Part shown: positions 36,961-45,100 of the stretch, one piece after another | Layout: every line of letters starts with the position of its first letter | Numbering within the stretch: the first letter of the stretch is position 1 | Made by a program: the position numbers and the translations under genes | Source: Sandaracinus amylolyticus | GTDB taxonomy: Bacteria; Myxococcota_A; Polyangia; Polyangiales; Sandaracinaceae | Assembly: GCF_000737325.1 (NCBI RefSeq) | Contig: NZ_CP011125.1 | Coordinates: 8,618,001-8,682,000 of the forward strand | Direction: 5' to 3' | DNA length: 64,000 nucleotides | Notes under the pieces: generated by a model | The model's input: the letters and a program-made list of their open reading frames with translations, nothing else | The model's database searches: none | Told to the model about the DNA's origin: nothing

Positions 36961-39654
36961 ATGTCGTGGTCGTGTCGTGCTCGCGCCGCGAGCATGGTCG
37001 TCTCGTGCTTGCTCGCGGTCCTCGCGAGCGGCTGCACCTGCGGTGTGCCGATCGCGCCGCTCGAGGACGTGTACATCCCGTCGCTCGACGCCGGCGCGGA
37101 CGCGCAGCTCGAGCGCCCCGACGGATCGACGTGCAGCGCGGAGACCGGCGAGGGCTGTCCCTGCGCGGCCGAGGGCGAGACGCGATCGTGCTCGACCGGC
37201 GGCGTCGGCGCGTGCGGCATGGGCACCCAGACGTGCGTCGTCACGTTCGAATTCCCGGTGTGGGGCGCGTGCGGCGACGTCGCCGAGCCGAGCGACGAGA
37301 CGTGCAACGGCGTCGACGACGACTGCGACGGCACGCTCGACGAGGCGCTCGGCGAGCTCACGTGCGGCGAGGGCGCGTGCCGCACCACGGTGCCCGCGTG
37401 CGCGTCGGGCGTCGCGCAGGAATGCACGCCGCTCGCGGCGTTCGGCGAGGCGTGCAACGGCGCCGACGACGACTGCGACGGCGCGATCGACGAAGCGCTC
37501 GGCAGCTCGATCTGCGGGACCGGCGCGTGCGAGCGCGAGGTGGCGGCGTGCGCGGAAGGCGTCGTCGGCGTGTGCACGCCGGGCGCGCCGGCCGTCGAGT
37601 CGTGTGACGACGACGACGACGACTGCGACGGCATGATCGACGAAGGGCTCGGCACGATCGCGTGCGGCCGCGGCACGTGCGCGCGCACCGTCGCGGCGTG
37701 CGCCGACGGAACGCCGGGCGTGTGCATCCCCGGGACCGCCGGCAGCGAGACCTGCGACGGCGCCGACGACGACTGCGACGGGACGATCGACGAGGGCTTC
37801 GGCACCACGGTGTGCGGCGTCGGCGAGTGTCGCCGCGTCGTGCTCGCGTGCTCGGGCAGCGGTGGAGGCACGTGCACGCCGGGCACGCCGACCGCCGAGA
37901 TCTGCAACGGCCTCGACGACGACTGCGACGGCACCGTCGACGACGGGATCGCGCCCGTGCGCTGCGGCGTCGGCGCGTGCGCGCGCATGCAGGCGGGCTG
38001 CGTCGGCGGCGTCCCCGCGACGTGCACGCCCGGCATGCCGAGCGCCGAGGCGTGCAACGGCGTCGACGACGACTGCGACGGCACGGTCGACGACGGCTTG
38101 CCCGAGCTCACTTGCGGCCTGGGCGCGTGCCGCCGCACCGCGACCGCGTGCACGAGCGGCAACCCCGGCACCTGCACGCCGGGCACGCCGGGCACCGAGG
38201 TCTGCGGCAACGGCGTCGACGACGACTGCGACGGCGCGGCCGACGAGCTCTGCGCGTGTGATCCCGCGGTCGATCGCGACTTCGACGGATCGAACGAGTG
38301 CCTCGACTGCGACGACGCGAACGGCGCGGTGCGCCCCGGTCGCGCCGAGCTCTGCAACGGCACCGACGACGACTGCGATCGACGCATCGACGAGGCGTTC
38401 GACGCCGATCGCGACACGTTCGGCACCTGCTCGAGCGATCCCACCCAGCGCGACTGCGACGACACGCGCGCGAGCGTGTACCCCGGCGCGCCCGAGCTCT
38501 GCGGCGCCGACGGGCGCGGCGACGGGATCGATCAGGACTGCGACGGATACCTCGACGAGCTGTGCAATCCGTGTGACCCGCGCGACGACGACGGCGACGG
38601 TCTGAGCGAGTGCGCGGGCGACTGCGACGACACGACCCCGAACGTCTCGCCGCGCGTCGCCGAGCGCTGCGACGGATCCGACACCGACTGCAATCGCTTC
38701 ACCGTCGACAATTGCGGCGTGAGCGAGCCGTGCAACTTCTCGAGCGGCGCCGACGTCTGCGGCGACGATCTGCTCTGCGGATGCGTCGTGGGCGGCGGCG
38801 GGATGTGCACCGGCAACTACGTCTGCACGTCGTTCTGCGAGGGCAGCTACACCGGCGCGCTCGGCGCGGGCTGCACCGCGACGCAGACGTGCCGCTATCG
38901 CGTGACGATCACCGACAACCTGCACGGCTGCGCGGAGAGCACCGATCCGATCGGCACGCTGATGGGCGGCGCGGTGTGCAGCGGAGACGCGCAGTGCCGC
39001 AGCGGCGACTGCGATCGCTACTGCATCGGGCCGGGGTGCAACACGCAGCGCTGCGTCGACTACTGCACGCACCACGCGCCCGGGACGTCGGGCAGCTGCG
39101 CGAGCGGCACGGTCTGCGAGATCGTGTCGGTCGCGGGGACCTCGCCGCTGATGTACGCGCGCTGCGCGCTCGACGACAACGGCACCGGCACCACCGGCGC
39201 GGCGTGCGGTCGCGCGGGTCAGCCCGGGTGCATGTGGGGCGCGCAGAGCTGCGTCAGCGGCGTGTGCGCGCAGCCGTGCGCGGTCAACGCGCAGTGCCCG
39301 AGCGGCACGCACTGCTCGGTCCGCGGCAACGCGACGACGATCGGCACGTTCGGCAGCGACGCGCCCGCGGCGATCCGCGGGATGACCGCGGTCGAGACGG
39401 TGCCGGTCTGTCTCGCGAACACCGGCGCGGGCCTGCACAACCGCCAAGCAGGCGCGGCGTGCGCACAGAACGGCGACTGCGAGAGCCAGCTGTGCGAGCG
39501 CTCGCTCGGCGTGTGCATCGACCTCTGCACGAGCGACGACTCGTGCCCGACCGGCCTCGGATGCGAGCTCGCGTACCTGCGCACGCCGACCGGCGTCGTG
39601 TCGTCGCGCGTGTGCCTGTCGGCGAGCTACGACGGGCTCTTGAGCGCGCTCTGA
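36961..39654 (+). CDS. Large secreted MopE-type repeat lipoprotein
   Basis: The 897-residue product has lipobox LASGC with Cys25 (a shorter start, Met12, is equally plausible). About ten CNGxDDDCDGxxDE motifs lie between residues 118 and 580; the first seven are regularly spaced by ~50 residues with CGxGxCxRxxxAC and CTPGxP between. The rest (about 600-897) is Cys-rich with CSGDAQCRSGDC-like modules as in the lipoprotein at 28170. It shares the metal-binding motif with the protein at 30757 but not its spacer sequences or PPC domains. It starts 52 bp after the kinase stop on the same strand and could be co-transcribed. Confidence 0.8.
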   Translation: MSWSCRARAASMVVSCLLAVLASGCTCGVPIAPLEDVYIPSLDAGADAQLERPDGSTCSAETGEGCPCAAEGETRSCSTGGVGACGMGTQTCVVTFEFPVWGACGDVAEPSDETCNGVDDDCDGTLDEALGELTCGEGACRTTVPACASGVAQECTPLAAFGEACNGADDDCDGAIDEALGSSICGTGACEREVAACAEGVVGVCTPGAPAVESCDDDDDDCDGMIDEGLGTIACGRGTCARTVAACADGTPGVCIPGTAGSETCDGADDDCDGTIDEGFGTTVCGVGECRRVVLACSGSGGGTCTPGTPTAEICNGLDDDCDGTVDDGIAPVRCGVGACARMQAGCVGGVPATCTPGMPSAEACNGVDDDCDGTVDDGLPELTCGLGACRRTATACTSGNPGTCTPGTPGTEVCGNGVDDDCDGAADELCACDPAVDRDFDGSNECLDCDDANGAVRPGRAELCNGTDDDCDRRIDEAFDADRDTFGTCSSDPTQRDCDDTRASVYPGAPELCGADGRGDGIDQDCDGYLDELCNPCDPRDDDGDGLSECAGDCDDTTPNVSPRVAERCDGSDTDCNRFTVDNCGVSEPCNFSSGADVCGDDLLCGCVVGGGGMCTGNYVCTSFCEGSYTGALGAGCTATQTCRYRVTITDNLHGCAESTDPIGTLMGGAVCSGDAQCRSGDCDRYCIGPGCNTQRCVDYCTHHAPGTSGSCASGTVCEIVSVAGTSPLMYARCALDDNGTGTTGAACGRAGQPGCMWGAQSCVSGVCAQPCAVNAQCPSGTHCSVRGNATTIGTFGSDAPAAIRGMTAVETVPVCLANTGAGLHNRQAGAACAQNGDCESQLCERSLGVCIDLCTSDDSCPTGLGCELAYLRTPTGVVSSRVCLSASYDGLLSAL

Positions 39655-39661
39655 CGATCGC

Positions 39662-39687
39662 GGTTGGTCAAGTGTCCTTGACCAACC
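39662..39687. promoter_or_regulatory. Perfect palindrome GGTTGGTCAA/TTGACCAACC
   Basis: Ten-base arms (39662-39671 and 39678-39687) surround GTGTCC. It starts 7 bp after the stop of the MopE-type gene and lies upstream of the frameshifted gene. It could be a terminator stem, or an operator, since the arm shares GGTC/GACC with the MarR palindrome at 40421. Confidence 0.5.
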
Positions 39688-39749
39688 CGGTTTGTTGATC
39701 GCGGGCACGGACGTTGCGGAGACTGCAGCTCGGGGGAGCTGGAGGAACG

Positions 39750-40332
39750 ATGGACTCACACACCGGCACGCACGCGCTCTGCACGAAGATCGCGATCGCC
39801 CTGACGTTCGCGCTCGGCTTCGCGCTCGTGCACGTGCCAGGACGTGCTGCGGCACAGGCACAGCCCGTGAACCCCGGGCAACAGATCGTGATCGTGCAGC
39901 AGCCCGCTCCGGGCTACTCGCCGTACACGCCCGTGACCGCCGAGCCGCCGCGCCGCGAGCGCGGGCCGAACGTCGGGCTGATCGTGACCGGCGCGGTGAT
40001 GCTGGGCGTCGGCTGGATCGTGAACGGCTTCGTCGGGATCTTCGCGGGATCGACGCTCGACGGCACGTCGAGCGATCGCTGGGGACGCGTTCCGCTACTC
40101 GAGCTGGGTGCCGATCGCCGGGCCGTGGATCCAGCTGGCGGTGAAGCCGACCGCGTTCGACTCGGACGACCGGGGCACGTGGCTGATCTTCGACGGCCTG
40201 CTGCAGGCGGCGGGCGCAGCGCTGCTGATCGCCGGCATCGCGACGTCGGGCGGCGACGAGGAGCCGGCGCTCTCGATCCTGCCGAGCGCCGGGCCGCATC
40301 ACGCGGGGCTCTCGCTCGCCGGGCGGTTCTGA
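39750..40332 (+). pseudogene. Small exported or membrane protein gene broken by a +1 frameshift
   Basis: An ideal GGAGG site precedes ATG 39750. The first frame encodes a signal peptide, a Pro-rich linker and a transmembrane segment (VGLIVTGAVMLGVGWIVNGF). At the GGGG run 40081-40084 the frame turns into an Arg-rich string. Skipping one G restores DAFRYSSWVPIAGPWIQLAV, a second hydrophobic segment (WLIFDGLLQAAGAALLIAGI) and a stop at 40332. The 583-nt length is 3n+1, as one inserted base predicts. It could be a true pseudogene, a homopolymer sequencing error, or programmed frameshifting. Function unknown; the restored product would be about 193 residues. Confidence 0.75.
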
Positions 40333-40410
40333 ATCCAACCACAGAGGGCCGCAGAGAAGAGATCGTTTCGGTTCGATCTCTGCGGCTCTGCGTGAGCTCG
40401 GTGGTGGATT
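40332..40410. repeat. Fold-back element (AACCACAGAGG type)
   Basis: The left side aatccaaccac ... agag.ccgcagaga.gatcg pairs with the right side cgatctctgcggctct ... gtggtggatt, with a few bulges, around a short loop near 40367. Elements of the ACCACAGAGG...CCTCTGTGGT form are widespread intergenic repeats in several bacterial phyla. It may also act as a terminator for the frameshifted gene. Confidence 0.6.
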
Positions 40411-40420
40411 CGGCTCGGTC

Positions 40421-40449
40421 GCACATGGTCGGCGAGCTTGACCATGTGC
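40421..40449 (+). promoter_or_regulatory. Candidate MarR operator palindrome
   Basis: Perfect 10-bp arms GCACATGGTC (40421-40430) and GACCATGTGC (40440-40449) flank a 9-bp centre. The right arm ends 4 bp before a TAGCAT -10-like box (40453-40458) and 16 bp before the MarR start. This is the expected geometry of an autoregulatory operator. The assignment is inferred. Confidence 0.6.
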
Positions 40450-40464
40450 GGGTAGCATCGGGGG

Positions 40465-40962
40465 ATGGTCCGTCGTCCCTTCGATCCCGATTGCGGCGAC
40501 GAGCGCGCGAGCCCGGCGCAGCTCCTCGCCCGGTGCGCGCGACGCATCGACGAGCTCGCCCTCGAGCGCATCGCCGCCAGGACGCGCATCGCGATCCGGC
40601 CCGCGCACGCCGCGCTGTTCCGGCACCTCGATCTCGAGGGCACGCGACAGACGGAGCTCGCGCGGCGCGCCGGCGTGAGCAAGCAGGCGATCCACCAGCT
40701 CGTCTCGGAGCTCGAGGAGCTCGGGCTGGTCGAGCGCGCGCCCGACCCGGAGGACGCGCGAGCGACGCGCGTCCGCTTCACGAGCAAGAAGGGGCGATCG
40801 CTGCTCGACGAGCTCGGCGAGGTCGAGCGCGAGCTCGAGCAGGCGATCGGCAAGGAGCGCATGCGCGCGCTGCACGACGCGCTCGCGCGCATCGACGTGC
40901 ACCTCGATCGCGCGGAGGACGCGCGCGCAGCGCCGCGGGCCCGCGCACGTCGCGCAGACTGA
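40465..40962 (+). CDS. MarR-family transcriptional regulator
   Basis: The 165-residue product has the MarR winged-helix region RQTELARRAGVSKQAIHQLV (recognition helix) followed by the wing ELGLVERAPDPEDARATRVRFT (about 85-106), with flanking dimerisation helices and a basic tail. It probably represses its own transcription, because a perfect palindrome overlaps its promoter. No Shine-Dalgarno site is present; TAGCAT ends 6 nt before the ATG. No obvious target gene lies beside it except the frameshifted gene upstream. The ligand is unknown. Confidence 0.88.
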   Translation: MVRRPFDPDCGDERASPAQLLARCARRIDELALERIAARTRIAIRPAHAALFRHLDLEGTRQTELARRAGVSKQAIHQLVSELEELGLVERAPDPEDARATRVRFTSKKGRSLLDELGEVERELEQAIGKERMRALHDALARIDVHLDRAEDARAAPRARARRAD

Positions 40963-41141
40963 CTGACGTCTGTGCGCGCGGGCTCTCCCCCATCCGAGCA
41001 CCGCGCGCGCCACCTTCTCGCCCTTACAGACTGCTCGCCGCGGCGCGTCAGCCGAGCGTGCGCGATCGGCCGAGACGCGTCGTCACGGTGGCAGTCGCTG
41101 GCGCCACCGCTACGCAGTGACGCGCGACTCGCGCACGCGGC

Positions 41142-41339
41142 TCACGCGAGCCGCGGGCACGAATGCTCGAGCGGCAGCGCGAGCGCGCCCAGCTCGCTCG
41201 TCGCGCGCACGTCGTCGCGCTTGGCGTTGCGCGTCTCGTTGGGACGGCGCCACGCGCGAGCGACCAGCGACTCGGCGCGATCGTCGGTGAAGTGTCCCAT
41301 CGCTTCGAACTGCAGCAGCTCGTGCTCGTGCGTCTCCAT
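41142..41339 (-). CDS. Small protein of unknown function
   Basis: A 65-residue frame starting METHEHELLQFEAMGHFTDD. It is short, but GAGGAGG lies at the correct distance before the ATG on the minus strand, better than for most genes here. The N-terminal half is acidic and His-containing and the middle basic (ARAWRRPNETRNAKR). No family is recognised. It is divergent from the Fpg-like gene with 139 bp between starts. It could be a small cytoplasmic regulator or spurious. Confidence 0.5.
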   Translation of the reverse strand: METHEHELLQFEAMGHFTDDRAESLVARAWRRPNETRNAKRDDVRATSELGALALPLEHSCPRLA

Positions 41340-41478
41340 GATCGTCCTCCTCGTGTGTGCGGCTGCGTCGCGCCGCGAATGCGTCGCGCCCCTTCGAGCA
41401 CGGTGCGCGCCACGACGCAGCGCGTAGAGATCGCGCCGCAGCGCGTCAGCGGTGTTGCCGGTTAGTATCGGGCTCCCC

Positions 41479-42390
41479 ATGCCCGAGCTCCCCGACATCA
41501 CGCTCTACATCGAAGCGCTGGAAGCGCGCGTGATCGGACGCACGCTCGCGTCGATCCGGCTCGCGTCGCCCTTCGTGCTGCGCTCGGTGGATCCGAAGAT
41601 CGCGGACGTGGTGGGGCACGAGGTGATCGGGCTGCGAAGGATGGGCAAGCGCATCGTCTTCGCGATCGAGCCCGACGTGTTCGCGGTCGTGCACCTGATG
41701 ATCGCCGGACGCTTCCAGTGGAAGGACGAAGCGAAGGCGAAGATCCCCGGCAAGGTGGGCCTGCTCGCGTTCGACTTCGTCAGCGAAGACGGCGCGGAGC
41801 ACGGGACGCTGCTGCTCACCGAGGCCTCGACGAAGAAGCGCGCGAGCCTGCACCTCGTGCGCGGCGAGGCCGCGCTGCGCGACTTCGATCGCGGCGGGCT
41901 CGAGCCGCTCGGCTCGACGCTCGAGCAGTTCAAGGACGCGCTCACCCGCGAGCGCCACACGCTCAAGCGCGCGCTGACCGATCCGCGCCTGTTCTCGGGC
42001 ATCGGCAACGCGTACTCCGACGAGATCCTCCACCGCGCGAAGATGTCGCCGGTCACGCGCAGCGATCGCCTCGACGACGCGGCGATCGCGACGCTGCATC
42101 GCGCGACGATCGAGGTGCTCGAGGAGTGGATCGATCGCATGCGCGCCGAGCTCGCCGGCGGCTTCCCTGCGAAGGTCACTGCGTTCCGGCCCGAGATGGC
42201 GGTGCACGGCAAGTACGGACAGCCGTGCCCGGTGTGCGGGACGAAGGTGCAGCGCATCGTGTACGCGGAGAACGAGTCGAACTACTGTCCGCGCTGCCAG
42301 ACCGAAGGGAAGCTGCTCGCGGATCGATCGCTCTCGCGGCTGCTGAAGGGCAACTGGCCCAAGACGATCGAGGAGCTCGAAGGTCGTTGA
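41479..42390 (+). CDS. Fpg/Nei-family DNA glycosylase
   Basis: The 303-residue product has the base-excision glycosylase/AP-lyase layout. Pro2, the Schiff-base nucleophile, and Glu3 open the protein (MPELPDITLY; position 6 is Asp, not the usual Glu). The helix-two-turn-helix region reads FSGIGNAYSDEIL (about 173-185), and the C-terminal zinc finger is CPVCGTKVQRI with CPRCQTEGK. The family excises oxidised bases such as 8-oxoguanine or oxidised pyrimidines. The sequence does not decide between Fpg and Nei, so no symbol is given. TAGTAT lies 10 nt before the ATG. Confidence 0.85.
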   Translation: MPELPDITLYIEALEARVIGRTLASIRLASPFVLRSVDPKIADVVGHEVIGLRRMGKRIVFAIEPDVFAVVHLMIAGRFQWKDEAKAKIPGKVGLLAFDFVSEDGAEHGTLLLTEASTKKRASLHLVRGEAALRDFDRGGLEPLGSTLEQFKDALTRERHTLKRALTDPRLFSGIGNAYSDEILHRAKMSPVTRSDRLDDAAIATLHRATIEVLEEWIDRMRAELAGGFPAKVTAFRPEMAVHGKYGQPCPVCGTKVQRIVYAENESNYCPRCQTEGKLLADRSLSRLLKGNWPKTIEELEGR

Positions 42391-42425
42391 GCGACTGGCA
42401 CGCTCACTGCCAGGCGGGCGCCTCG

Positions 42426-42932
42426 ATGTGCCGCTCTGTTGCACGTGGGAGCACCGCGCTGGTCGTGATCGCGATGATCTCGCTCTCGTGCCGAGAGCCG
42501 GATCCCGACGACGGGCCCTTCCCCACCGACTACGAGCGTGCGTGGACCGAGGCGCGCGACGGCTGCACGCTCAGCCACGATCACGAGCTGCGCTACATCC
42601 GCGTGTTCGCGAACGACGGCGCGCTCGGGCCCTACACGCAGCAGGACGCGCCCTACCCCGTCGGCGCCGCGCTGCTGAAGGCGGAGTACGACGACCCCGA
42701 GTGCACCGAGCTGCTCTCGTTCGTGCTGATGGAGAAGCTCGAGGCGGGCACCACGCCCACCGAGGAGCACGACTGGACGTGGCGCCGCTTCGACGCGCAG
42801 CGCCGCGAGGTCTTCGATCGTCGCGCGATCCCGACGACGTGCATCGACTGCCACGCTTGGCATTGCGAGGAGCCCCCGTATGGCTGGGACTACACGTGCC
42901 CTCCCGGTTCGATCGAGCCGACTCCGCGCTGA
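42426..42932 (+). CDS. Lipoprotein with CxxCH heme motif (cytochrome P460-like)
   Basis: The 168-residue product has lipobox ISLSC with Cys22. The domain contains YIRVFANDGALGPY, LSFVLMEKLEAG and a final CIDCHAWHC, in which C139, C142 and H143 form a CxxCH c-type heme site. This matches the P460-like family, small periplasmic c-type cytochromes, although the cross-linking Lys of true P460 is not evident. Further Cys (CPPG) follow. It is the first gene of a tight plus-strand lipoprotein cluster; the next start lies inside it. An inverted repeat (ctggca/tgccag, 42395-42413) precedes the start. Confidence 0.65.
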   Translation: MCRSVARGSTALVVIAMISLSCREPDPDDGPFPTDYERAWTEARDGCTLSHDHELRYIRVFANDGALGPYTQQDAPYPVGAALLKAEYDDPECTELLSFVLMEKLEAGTTPTEEHDWTWRRFDAQRREVFDRRAIPTTCIDCHAWHCEEPPYGWDYTCPPGSIEPTPR

Positions 42933-43908
42933 GATCGCGCTCGTCGCGCTGATCACGATCGGGTGCCCGGGGCCGAGCGAAGAGCCCGTGCACCGCGTCG
43001 TGATGGAGGAGCTGCCCGCGGGCTTGCTCTCGGTGTGGGGGACGAGCGCGCGCGACGTGTGGACGGTCGGCGCCGATCCCGGCGACGGTCCGTACGTGCT
43101 GCGCTACGACGGCGACGGGTGGACGCGCATCCCGACCGGCGCGCAGGGCGACGCGTGGTGGGTGCACGGCTTCGAGAGCGATGGCTCGGTGCTCGTCGGC
43201 GGCGAGGGCGGGATGATCCTGCGCTGGGACGGGACGTCGTTCGCGCGCATGGAGACGCCGAGCGATGCGCCGACGATCTTCGGCATCTGGGGCAGCGCGC
43301 CGGACGACGTGCTCGCGGTCGGCGGGCTCGGCCGCGTGGCGGGGTTCGTGTGGCACTACGACGGGAGCGAGTGGCGCGCGATCGAGCTGCCCGAGGCGCT
43401 CGAGGGGCGATCGCTCTTCAAGGTGTGGGGGCGCGGGCGCGGCGATGCGTGGATCGTCGGCACCGACGGAGCCGTGCTGCACTGGGACGGCGAGGAGCTC
43501 GCGATGCACGACGCGGGCACCACGCGGACGCTCTTCACGGTGCACGTCGGGCCCGACGGCAGCGTCGCGGCGGTGGGTGGCGCGGGCTCGGGCGTGCTGG
43601 TCGTGCGCGATCCCGAGGGTGCTTGGCACGACGTGGCACCCGACCTGGTGCCCCATCTGTTCGGTGTGTTCCTCACGCGCGACAGCGGTCGTGCCGTGGG
43701 GATCAACGGGACGTTCGTGCGGCGCGAGAGCGCGACGTGGGTCGTCGAGGACACCGGGCTCGCGCTGGCAGAGACTCTGCATTCCGTGTGGATCGATCCC
43801 GACGGCGGCGTGTGGGCCGCGGGCGGACAGGTGCTCGCAGAGCCGCTGGAGCGCGGTCTCTTGATCTATCAGGGGCGCGAGGAGATCGCGTCGTACGAGG
43901 GGGAGTGA
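42880..43908 (+). CDS. Beta-propeller surface lipoprotein
   Basis: The 342-residue product has lipobox ITIGC with Cys29. The mature part consists of repeated strands around VWGTSARDVWTVGA, GIWGSAPDDVLAVGG, VWGRGRGDAWIVGTDGAVLHWDG and SVWIDPDGGVWAAGG, a seven-bladed propeller pattern of the 'galactose-oxidase/photosystem-II assembly-like' kind frequent in myxobacteria. The ATG at 42880 overlaps the P460-like gene by 53 bp; the only other start upstream of the signal peptide is not better. Its TGA overlaps the next ATG. Likely binding or assembly function at the outer membrane; no enzymatic residues are evident. Confidence 0.75.
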   Translation: MAGTTRALPVRSSRLRAEIALVALITIGCPGPSEEPVHRVVMEELPAGLLSVWGTSARDVWTVGADPGDGPYVLRYDGDGWTRIPTGAQGDAWWVHGFESDGSVLVGGEGGMILRWDGTSFARMETPSDAPTIFGIWGSAPDDVLAVGGLGRVAGFVWHYDGSEWRAIELPEALEGRSLFKVWGRGRGDAWIVGTDGAVLHWDGEELAMHDAGTTRTLFTVHVGPDGSVAAVGGAGSGVLVVRDPEGAWHDVAPDLVPHLFGVFLTRDSGRAVGINGTFVRRESATWVVEDTGLALAETLHSVWIDPDGGVWAAGGQVLAEPLERGLLIYQGREEIASYEGE

Positions 43909-45098
43909 TGGGAGCGAGGCTGCGAACGCTGGGCGTGCTCGCGGGCGGTGTGATCACCGCGGCGGGGCTCGGCGCGTGCGAGGAGAGCGGATGCCCGGAC
44001 GAGCGCGGCGTCGCGTGCGTCTACGCGGGCACCGGTGAGCAGGCGCTCGGCGAGGACGGATTGCCGCCGCGCGAGACCGCGATCTACTGGTCGATCGATC
44101 TCGAGTTCGCGCCCGACGGCACCGCGTACTTCCTCGACTGGAACAACCACCTCGTGCGGCGCGTGCGCGCCGACGGAACGGTCGAGACGGTGATCGGCGA
44201 CTTCATCGGCGACGGGCCGCGGCTCGATCCGGAGCGCGAGTTCGACGGCACCGGCGTGCCCGGTCGCGAGGTCTCGCTGAACCACCCGACCGATCTGCAG
44301 TTCGACGATCGGGGCCGGCTCTACCTGATGGCCTGGCACAACCACAAGCTGCGCACGTGGGATCCGACGACCGGGCTCGTCGAGGTCGTGTGCGGCAGCG
44401 CGCCGGGCTATCGCGGCGACGGGTCGAGCGACCCCGCGGCGGCGCGCTTCAACCAGCCCAAGGCGCTGGTGCGCGCGAGCGACGGCACGTTCTACGTGCT
44501 CGATCAGCGCAACTTCTTGGTGCGACGCATCACGCCCGACGGGGCGATCGAGACCGTCGCGGGCACGCCCCCGATGCCGGGCACGATGCCGATGCCGGGC
44601 TTCGAGGGTGACGGCGGTCCCGCGACGAGCGCGCGCCTGCGCTTCGAGGCGGGCGGCAATCCCGAGCCGAGCGGTGGGCTCGCGCTCGACGAGGACACGA
44701 ACGTCCTCTACATCGCCGACGGTCTGAACTTCCGCATCCGCGCGGTCGATCTCGCGACCGGTGTGATCGACACCGTGCTCGGAACCGGCGAGATGGGCTA
44801 CGACGGAGACGGAGGCCCCGCGGCGAGCGCGCGCATCTCGCACGTGCGCGATCTCGAGATCGGCCCCGATGGTCGGCTCTACTTCGCCGACACCGAGAAC
44901 CACGTGGTGCGCGCGTGGGATCGCGACGCCGACGTCGTGACCACGATCGTCGGCACCGGCGAGCGCGGCACCGGCGCGGAGGGCGCGGACGCGACGGCGA
45001 CGCAGCTCGCGCGGCCGATGGGCATCGCGTTCGGGCCCGATGGCGCGCTCTACGTCGCCGACACCGAGAACAGCCGCTTCCTGAGGGTGCCCCTGTGA
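43908..45098 (+). CDS. NHL-repeat lipoprotein 1
   Basis: The 396-residue product has lipobox LGAC with Cys24. The mature protein is an NHL-type six-bladed propeller: AYFLDWNNHLVRRV, LYLMAWHNHKLRTW, FYVLDQRNFLVRRI, LYIADGLNFRIRAV, LYFADTENHVVRAW and LYVADTENSRFLRV mark six blades. The loops between them read GYRGDG and YDGDGGPA, common in this group. It overlaps the upstream gene (TGATG) and is a paralogue of the next. NHL propellers bind peptides, carbohydrate or RNA; no substrate is inferred. Confidence 0.82.
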   Translation: MGARLRTLGVLAGGVITAAGLGACEESGCPDERGVACVYAGTGEQALGEDGLPPRETAIYWSIDLEFAPDGTAYFLDWNNHLVRRVRADGTVETVIGDFIGDGPRLDPEREFDGTGVPGREVSLNHPTDLQFDDRGRLYLMAWHNHKLRTWDPTTGLVEVVCGSAPGYRGDGSSDPAAARFNQPKALVRASDGTFYVLDQRNFLVRRITPDGAIETVAGTPPMPGTMPMPGFEGDGGPATSARLRFEAGGNPEPSGGLALDEDTNVLYIADGLNFRIRAVDLATGVIDTVLGTGEMGYDGDGGPAASARISHVRDLEIGPDGRLYFADTENHVVRAWDRDADVVTTIVGTGERGTGAEGADATATQLARPMGIAFGPDGALYVADTENSRFLRVPL

Positions 45099-45100
45099 CG

